Assembly: GCA_944381635.1 (NCBI GenBank)
Contig: CALWLY010000012.1
Location: 27,121 to 91,120, forward strand
DNA: 64,000 nt
Reading direction: 5' to 3'
Origin: an uncultured Lachnospiraceae bacterium
Lineage (GTDB): Bacteria; Bacillota; Clostridia; Lachnospirales; Lachnospiraceae
Shown here: positions 58,727 to 64,000 of the stretch, piece after piece
Layout: each line of letters starts with the position of its first letter
Numbering within the stretch: position 1 is the first letter of the stretch
The notes under the pieces: generated by a model
Database searches by the model: none
Told to the model about the DNA's origin: nothing
The model's input: the letters and a program-made list of their open reading frames with translations, nothing else
Translations under genes and position numbers: made by a program

Positions 58727-61170
58727 AAAGCCGGATTATTGTAAGCGGAATGGTACAGGGGATAGGATTTCGTCCCTTTGTGGCCAAAATGGCTGAAAAA
58801 TATAAAATTTCAGGAACGGTATGCAACAGCGGCGGGACAGTCCACATCGTGGTCTGTGCCGCTTTGCCTGTGGCGGAAAAATTTGCGGAAAGAATAAGAG
58901 AAAATGCTCCGAAAGGTGCATTCATTTCTAATATGGAAATACTGGAGGAAAAAGGAAAAGCAGGAGAAGAAGAGGAAACGGAGATTATCGGTTTTTCCAT
59001 TATTTCTTCAGAAGAAAAAAACAGAGAAGAGTCTGTGCCTATCCTGGCACCGGATTTTGGAATATGTCCCGCGTGCGCAGAAGAAATGGAAAGAAAGTCG
59101 GATCGAAGATACCGATATCCCTTTATCAGCTGCACGGCATGCGGGCCCCGTTATAGCATTTTGAAAAAGATTCCTTATGACAGAAATACAACTTCCATGG
59201 ACCGATACAGTATGTGTCCGGAATGCAAAGAAGAATACACAAGCATGGCGGGAAGACGCAGACATGCACAGACTATTTCCTGCCATAACTGCGGACCTCA
59301 GCTGTTGTTTCGAAAAGAGAAGACCTTTTTGGAAAAGGAAGAGGCTCTAAAAAAAGCAATAGATATTTTAAATGCCGGCGGAATATTGGCATTGAAGGGA
59401 ATAGGAGGGTATCAATACTTGTGCCGTCCTGATTGCAGGGAGACGGTAAAAAGACTGCGGAAAATAAAAGGAAGAGAAGAAAAGCCGTTTGCTGTTATGT
59501 TTCCGGAACTTTCAGCAGTTGAAAAGTTGGCCTTTTGCAGCGAAGAAGAAAAGAAACTGCTGCTTTCTCCGGCACGCCCCATTGTTCTTTTGGAAAAGAG
59601 GCAGTGGGGAGAAGGAGAAAGGGAAGCAGAAAAGAAAGAAGATTTGGAGCGTTACAGTATCCGGATTTGTGAGGAAACAGCGGGGAGAAGTCGATTTTTG
59701 GGAGCTTTTCTTCCGAATGTGGGAATTCATCTTCTCCTTCTTAGAGCATGCGGACCGCTGATTGTTACCAGTGCAAATAAAAGCGGCGAGCCTATTTTGT
59801 GGCGGGAGGGAGAAGAAACAGAAGCTGAACTTGAAAAGGCAGATGGAATTTTATATCATGACCGGGAGATTCTGGCACCTCTGGATGACTCCGTCGCTCG
59901 TGTTTTTGATGGGAAAATTCAATTGATACGAAGAAGCCGGGGCTATGTGCCCTTTCCAGTGTTTATAAGAAAACCTTGCGGACACCGGGTTTTCGCAGCG
60001 GGCGGCGATCTGAAAGCTGCATTTGCACTGGCATCCCAAGATAGTGTATACTTGAGTCAATATCTGGGAGATATGGAGTCGGCTTCGGTACAGGAATTGT
60101 ATGGGCAGACTGTGAACAGAATGAAGAAGCTCTTTGATATCGAAGAGGACATTATGGTATGTGACTGCCATCCGGGTTATTTTACGTCGCGAAATGTGGA
60201 GACAGCGCAGAGAGCGAAAAATGGGAAAAAAGAACTCGAAAGTTTAAAACCTGCCGCCGGTGGTAAAACGATAATGCGTGTGCAGCATCACAAAGCCCAT
60301 GCTGCGTCTGTGATGGCAGAACATGGACTTACACACGCAATCGGTGTAGTTTTTGATGGTACAGGATATGGGGATGACGGCAGTATTTGGGGAGGAGAGA
60401 TTTTTCTTTGTCAAAAGGGAGAGTGGAAGAGAGCCGCGCATCTGTATCCGGAAAAAATGTGCGGAGGAGACGCCCTTTCTAGGCGGGCATGGCAGAGCGC
60501 CCTTTGCTGCCTGGCCGGCGCGGGAATTGAAAAAATGGAAGATATCAGAAAAGTACTTCCGGAAATTAAGGAGCAGGAGGCAAGGCTGCTTTTGGCGGCC
60601 AGACGGGCCGGTGTTTCCGTGACTTATAACAGCAGCATGGGAAGACTGTTTGATGCGGTGGCTGCAATGACCGGCTGCGGAACAGAAAATATTTACGAAG
60701 GTTTTTGTGCAACAGAACTGGAAAATCTGGCGGCTATGGCTAAAAAAAGAAGAGAAACACCCTATCCGCTTACTTTTTTTGATCAGGACGAAGAAGTGAT
60801 TTTGAAAAGTATCGACCTGCAAAAGGACAGTTTCTGTCTGAATACACCATCTTTGATCAGACAGTGTTTTCAGGCAGTGACGGAGAATGTGGAACCGGGA
60901 CGAATCGCGCTGGGGTTTCATGAGGCTGTAACAGAAGCCGTTTTGAAAATATGTATGGAAGTAAGGAAACAGACAGGGGAAAATAATGTTTCTCTCAGCG
61001 GAGGCTGTTTTGCGAATCTTCTTTTAATGGAAGGCTGTGTCAAAACTCTCCGCAGTCAGGGATTTTCAGTCTATTGGAACAAACAGGTCCCGTGCAACGA
61101 TGGGGGAATTGCGCTGGGCCAGGTCTATCTGGTAAATCAACAGAAGGAATCTGGCCAGGTCAGAGGCTAA
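58723..61170 (+). CDS. hypF: Carbamoyltransferase HypF
   Basis: An 815-residue enzyme that makes thiocarbamate on HypE from carbamoyl phosphate, the source of CN ligands. Domain order is an acylphosphatase (about 1-95; GMVQGIGFRPFV), two zinc fingers (CPACAEEMERK...CTACG and CPECKEEY...CHNCG), a YrdC-like domain (from ILNAGGILALKGIGGYQYLC) and a Kae1-like carbamoyltransferase domain with the metal motif VQHHKAHAAS and FDGTGYGDDG. Length is slightly above the usual 750-780. It is coupled to hypA by ATGA overlap. Confidence 0.96.
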   Translation: MKSRIIVSGMVQGIGFRPFVAKMAEKYKISGTVCNSGGTVHIVVCAALPVAEKFAERIRENAPKGAFISNMEILEEKGKAGEEEETEIIGFSIISSEEKNREESVPILAPDFGICPACAEEMERKSDRRYRYPFISCTACGPRYSILKKIPYDRNTTSMDRYSMCPECKEEYTSMAGRRRHAQTISCHNCGPQLLFRKEKTFLEKEEALKKAIDILNAGGILALKGIGGYQYLCRPDCRETVKRLRKIKGREEKPFAVMFPELSAVEKLAFCSEEEKKLLLSPARPIVLLEKRQWGEGEREAEKKEDLERYSIRICEETAGRSRFLGAFLPNVGIHLLLLRACGPLIVTSANKSGEPILWREGEETEAELEKADGILYHDREILAPLDDSVARVFDGKIQLIRRSRGYVPFPVFIRKPCGHRVFAAGGDLKAAFALASQDSVYLSQYLGDMESASVQELYGQTVNRMKKLFDIEEDIMVCDCHPGYFTSRNVETAQRAKNGKKELESLKPAAGGKTIMRVQHHKAHAASVMAEHGLTHAIGVVFDGTGYGDDGSIWGGEIFLCQKGEWKRAAHLYPEKMCGGDALSRRAWQSALCCLAGAGIEKMEDIRKVLPEIKEQEARLLLAARRAGVSVTYNSSMGRLFDAVAAMTGCGTENIYEGFCATELENLAAMAKKRRETPYPLTFFDQDEEVILKSIDLQKDSFCLNTPSLIRQCFQAVTENVEPGRIALGFHEAVTEAVLKICMEVRKQTGENNVSLSGGCFANLLLMEGCVKTLRSQGFSVYWNKQVPCNDGGIALGQVYLVNQQKESGQVRG

Positions 61171-61218
61171 AAGAGAGCGGAATAGTAGGAAAGACGGATG
61201 TAAAAATGGAGGCAAGCT

Positions 61219-61440
61219 ATGTGTGTTGCATTACCTGGGAAAGTAATTGAGGTTAACAAAGAGAAAGCTTTGGTTTCTTTTGAAGGAAATCAGGTGGAAG
61301 TACAGGCAGGTCTGGTACCTGTAAAGGAAGGGGATAGAGTTCTGGTTCATGCCGGATGTATCCTTCAGGTTTTAAAAGAATCAGAAGCGGAAGAGCTGGA
61401 GCAGCTTTTTAGAGAATTGGAAGAAATGCAGGCGCTGTAA
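61219..61440 (+). CDS. hypC: Hydrogenase assembly chaperone HypC
   Basis: A 73-residue chaperone that carries the Fe(CN)2CO unit with HypD. The hallmark N-terminus MCVALPGKVIEV has Cys2, the essential residue after Met removal. The C-terminal helix LEQLFRELEEMQAL is acidic. GGAGGCAAGCT precedes ATG 61219. A 165-bp structured palindromic element separates it from hypD, unlike in most clusters where these genes abut. Confidence 0.95.
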   Translation: MCVALPGKVIEVNKEKALVSFEGNQVEVQAGLVPVKEGDRVLVHAGCILQVLKESEAEELEQLFRELEEMQAL

Positions 61441-61504
61441 AACTCAAGGTCCCATCCATATGACGGTTCGGACAAGCTTATTGTAGATAGATATTATAAA
61501 TAAT

Positions 61505-61669
61505 GTAACAGTTCAGCTCGCGCCATTCGAAAAACCGCACTGACGTGCTTACTGCGGCTGCGCCGCTGTTTTTCTCATTGGCTGGCGCTTAGCTCATCTG
61601 CGTATCGGCGGCAGAATTTTTATGCGAGCATAAATCCTGCCGCCGATACGCAGATGGCTGAACTGTTAC
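61505..61669. repeat. Nested palindromic element between hypC and hypD
   Basis: Outer arms GTAACAGTTCAGC (61505-61517) and GCTGAACTGTTAC (61657-61669) are perfect. Inside are a hairpin of two perfect 20-bp arms (61595-61614 and 61637-61656), whose tip has a second stem TTTATGC-GA-GCATAAA, and a first complex hairpin (GCGCCA/TGGCGC, GAAAAAC/GTTTTTC, CCGCA/TGCGG). It is MITE-like or encodes a structured RNA. The gap 61441-61709 holds no gene. Confidence 0.75.
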
Positions 61670-61709
61670 GCTGTAAATAATAGAAGAGGAAAGTGAGGAA
61701 CGGCAGCAA

Positions 61710-62756
61710 ATGGATGAAAGAACAAAACAGCTGATTTCCTTTTTAAAAAATTATGACGGGAAAGAACTGCGGCTCATGGAAGTATGCGGGACTCATACAG
61801 CGCAAATTGCAAAAAATGGAATTCCCTCGCTGCTTTCTGATAAAATCAGATTAATTTCAGGGCCGGGATGTCCTGTCTGTGTGACAGTCAGCGGGTACAT
61901 AGACCGATTGATAGAGTTGGCAAAACAGCCGGATATTGTAGTCGTGACTTTTGGGGATATGCTGCGCGTTCCGGGCAGCAGAGTCAGTCTTGCAGGAGCA
62001 AAGGCCGAAGGCGCAAAAGTTCGGATGGTTTACAGCCCTATGGAAATCTTGAAACTGGCGGAAGAAAATCGAGAGAAAAAATTTGTCTTTGCGGCAGTAG
62101 GATTTGAGACGACCACACCTGTCTATGCACTTCTGGTAAAACAGGCGCAGCAGAAAGGTCTGCATAATATCAGACTTCTCACTTCCCTAAAGACCATGCC
62201 GCCGGTTATCGAGTGGCTGTGCCGGACAAAGAAAACACAGATTGACGGTTTTTTGGCGCCTGGCCATGTCTGCACAGTGACTGGGACAGAACTCTTCGAG
62301 CAGCTGGCACGAAAATATGAAATTCCCTTTGTAGCTGCCGGCTTTGAAGGAGTGCAGCTTCTGAGTGCAATTGCCGCTCTTGTAAAAATGCAGGGGAAGG
62401 GCGAGTTGAAAAACTTTTATCCTTCTGCGGTAGGTCGGGAGCCTAATATAGAAGCTCAAAATAAAGTGGATGAAATTTTTGATATCTGCGATGCCGCATG
62501 GAGAGGCATGGGTGTGATTCCGAATTCGGGAAGGAAACTTTCAGATAAATACAGGCAATTTGATGCAGGCAGTGAATTCCTCATGGAAGATGAGAAAAAA
62601 AACAAGGCATGTGCGTGCGCACAGATATTGACGGGAGAAAAAAGACCGGAGGAATGTCCCTTGTTTGGCAAGGTATGCACTCCGGATTCCCCTCAGGGAG
62701 CCTGTATGGTATCTATGGAAGGAAGCTGTTTTCACAGTTTTGAAAGTCAGAAATGA
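61710..62756 (+). CDS. hypD: Hydrogenase maturation factor HypD
   Basis: A 348-residue Fe-S protein that assembles Fe(CN)2CO with HypC. Conserved cysteine motifs are CGTHTAQIA (about residue 25), GPGCPVCVT (about 52), and the 4Fe-4S cluster region CPLFGKVCTPDSPQGACMVS near the C-terminus. GGAAAGTGAGGAA precedes ATG 61710. It is the first gene after the palindromic element, so it may depend on read-through across that structure. Confidence 0.95.
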   Translation: MDERTKQLISFLKNYDGKELRLMEVCGTHTAQIAKNGIPSLLSDKIRLISGPGCPVCVTVSGYIDRLIELAKQPDIVVVTFGDMLRVPGSRVSLAGAKAEGAKVRMVYSPMEILKLAEENREKKFVFAAVGFETTTPVYALLVKQAQQKGLHNIRLLTSLKTMPPVIEWLCRTKKTQIDGFLAPGHVCTVTGTELFEQLARKYEIPFVAAGFEGVQLLSAIAALVKMQGKGELKNFYPSAVGREPNIEAQNKVDEIFDICDAAWRGMGVIPNSGRKLSDKYRQFDAGSEFLMEDEKKNKACACAQILTGEKRPEECPLFGKVCTPDSPQGACMVSMEGSCFHSFESQK

Positions 62757-62824
62757 CAAACGATAGAAAAGAAAGTAATCTGGTACAATTTACTGCCGCA
62801 TAAGACGGCGGAATGGAGATTGAT

Positions 62825-63820
62825 ATGAAAATAACAATGGCACATGGCAGCGGCGGAAGAGAAACTTCGGAATTGATCAACGGAATTTTTGCACAGAATT
62901 TTGGAAACTCTGTGCTCAGTAAAATGGAAGATTCAGCGGTAGTTCCTGTGAATGGAAATGGCTGTGGGAAAATTGCTATGACTACGGACAGTTTTGTAGT
63001 GACGCCGCTTTTTTTTAAAGGCGGAGATATAGGAAGACTGTCTGTTTGCGGAACGGTAAATGATCTGCTTATGAGCGGTGCGGTTCCGAAATATCTGACC
63101 TGCGGTTTTATTCTGGAAGAAGGGGCAGATACAGAAGATCTGGAAAAGATTGCCCGTTCCATGCAGAATACAGCAGAAGAAGCAGGGGTAATGATCGTGG
63201 CCGGAGATACAAAAGTTATTGAAGGTAATGGCGGTATCTATATCAATACTTCCGGTGTGGGATTTTTAAAGGAAACTATGCAGACAGGCGCAGATAAATG
63301 CAAATCCGGCGATGTGATTTTATTGTCCGGAAATCTGGGCGACCATCATGCGGCGATTCTGAGCGCCAGGATGGAAATCGAAAATCAGATCAAAAGCGAT
63401 TGTGCGCCTTTAGGAGAGATGGTGGGACGCATGCAGAAGGAAGGCGTGGAAATTCATACTATGCGTGATGTCACCCGGGGTGGTCTTGCCACTGTTTTAA
63501 ATGAAATTTCAGATACTTCCGGTTGTGGAATGAATCTGCAGGAAGAAAGAATTCCGGTGTCCAAAGAAGTGAAAGCTTTTTGCAATATATTGGGATTAGA
63601 TCCTTTTTATATGGGAAACGAAGGAAAGATGATTGCGATTGTAAAAAAAGAGCACGCACAGCTGGCTCTTTCCTGTATGAGAGAAAGCAGATACGGAAAG
63701 GATGCGGCAATCATTGGTGAAGTTACCGGATCCGGAGAAAAGGTAACCGTGGAGACCGCCCTGGGTGGAAAAAGAATCCTTTCGGTTTTATATGGAGAGG
63801 GGCTGCCCAGGATATGCTGA
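62825..63820 (+). CDS. hypE: Hydrogenase maturation factor HypE
   Basis: A 331-residue enzyme that dehydrates the thiocarbamate on its C-terminal Cys to thiocyanate, giving CN for the NiFe site. It is a PurM/AIRS-fold protein: MAHGSGGRETSELI near the N-terminus, DTKVIEGNGGIYINTSG, and the essential tail GLPRIC with Cys331. ATG 62825 is chosen, since GGAG lies 6 nt upstream; an in-frame ATG at 62813 is possible. A 66-bp gap follows hypD. Confidence 0.95.
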   Translation: MKITMAHGSGGRETSELINGIFAQNFGNSVLSKMEDSAVVPVNGNGCGKIAMTTDSFVVTPLFFKGGDIGRLSVCGTVNDLLMSGAVPKYLTCGFILEEGADTEDLEKIARSMQNTAEEAGVMIVAGDTKVIEGNGGIYINTSGVGFLKETMQTGADKCKSGDVILLSGNLGDHHAAILSARMEIENQIKSDCAPLGEMVGRMQKEGVEIHTMRDVTRGGLATVLNEISDTSGCGMNLQEERIPVSKEVKAFCNILGLDPFYMGNEGKMIAIVKKEHAQLALSCMRESRYGKDAAIIGEVTGSGEKVTVETALGGKRILSVLYGEGLPRIC

Positions 63821-63823
63821 CCT

Positions 63824-64000
63824 GACATACATTTTATATACATGGGAAAGCTGAGCAGTCAAAGCCCGCCTTTGTCTTTTGGAGTTAAATGAAAGAAAGT
63901 AAAAAATGTCAGTAAAAATTAAATTGCTGAAGTGAAAAGTTTATTTCCACTTTGAAAGACGGGAAAAGAAAAGTGGCAATTACTCTTACAAAAATGAGTG
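63824..64000. other. Non-coding end of window
   Basis: About 180 bp after hypE. AAGTG...CACTT can pair weakly; no gene, promoter of good match or known RNA was recognised. Confidence 0.4.

Noticed and set aside
1..64000. CRISPR arrays, tRNA/rRNA genes, classical riboswitches, T-boxes and intact insertion sequences.
   Set aside because: No regularly spaced repeats, cloverleaf patterns, conserved riboswitch cores or transposase genes were recognised by eye; a covariance-model scan would be needed to exclude small or divergent RNAs.

Overview
The window looks like a chromosomal segment of a gut-type, anaerobic, spore-forming Firmicute of the Lachnospiraceae (Blautia/Ruminococcus-like). This is inferred from gene content, not from a 16S gene. 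Supporting features are a six-subunit Ech-type [NiFe] hydrogenase with its hyp maturation genes, a NifU-like scaffold paired with a GGGtGRT-family protein, a binding-protein/permease maltodextrin importer without its own ATPase, many MATE, MarR and LacI genes, AGGAGG-type ribosome binding sites and moderate GC. No rRNA, tRNA, CRISPR array or intact insertion sequence was seen.

Layout. 1-480 is the 3' end of metA with its terminator. 560-3480 is a small accessory block: TetR, methyltransferase, DUF3781-like protein, alpha/beta hydrolase and a broken ABC ATPase. 3490-6180 holds a cytidylate-kinase-like gene and a reverse-strand marR-MATE operon with a clear operator. 6290-17375 runs forward: a URO-D-type methyltransferase, a 1269-residue SWIM/SNF2 helicase, a class Ic aspartate aminotransferase, a two-gene ThrE-like exporter, an M28 peptidase and a GNAT. 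17492-26334 is a maltodextrin regulon: lacI diverging from binding protein, two permeases, pullulanase and a debranching enzyme. 26497-28093 (reverse) is an ABC permease/ATPase pair without a binding protein. 28252-35754 holds argH, asd, topB, a hexapeptide acyltransferase-like gene, and the scaffold/GGGtGRT pair.

35790-39252 is an accessory stretch: a type I toxin with a convergent antisense RNA, an AT-rich XRE regulator, a flavodoxin lipoprotein and a frameshifted membrane microprotein. 39325-41403 encodes a PARG-type macrodomain fused to an ADP-ribosylglycohydrolase. 41425-46088 is a two-gene unit (DUF2935 plus a 1229-residue MnxG-like multicopper oxidase) behind a sigma-K-like promoter. 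46378-50091 contains an acetyltransferase, a flavin reductase, a GNAT fusion, a NifX-like protein and an Mrp ATPase. 50650-52887 is a glucose-family PTS EIICBA. 53239-63820 is echABCDEF-hypAFCDE, which would build a membrane hydrogenase coupling ferredoxin and H2 to an ion gradient.

Three families of dispersed palindromic elements occupy the intergenic gaps. The strongest discovery candidates are the spore-linked multicopper oxidase unit, the PARG-ARH fusion, the scaffold/GGGtGRT pair, the type I toxin-antitoxin locus and the structured repeats.
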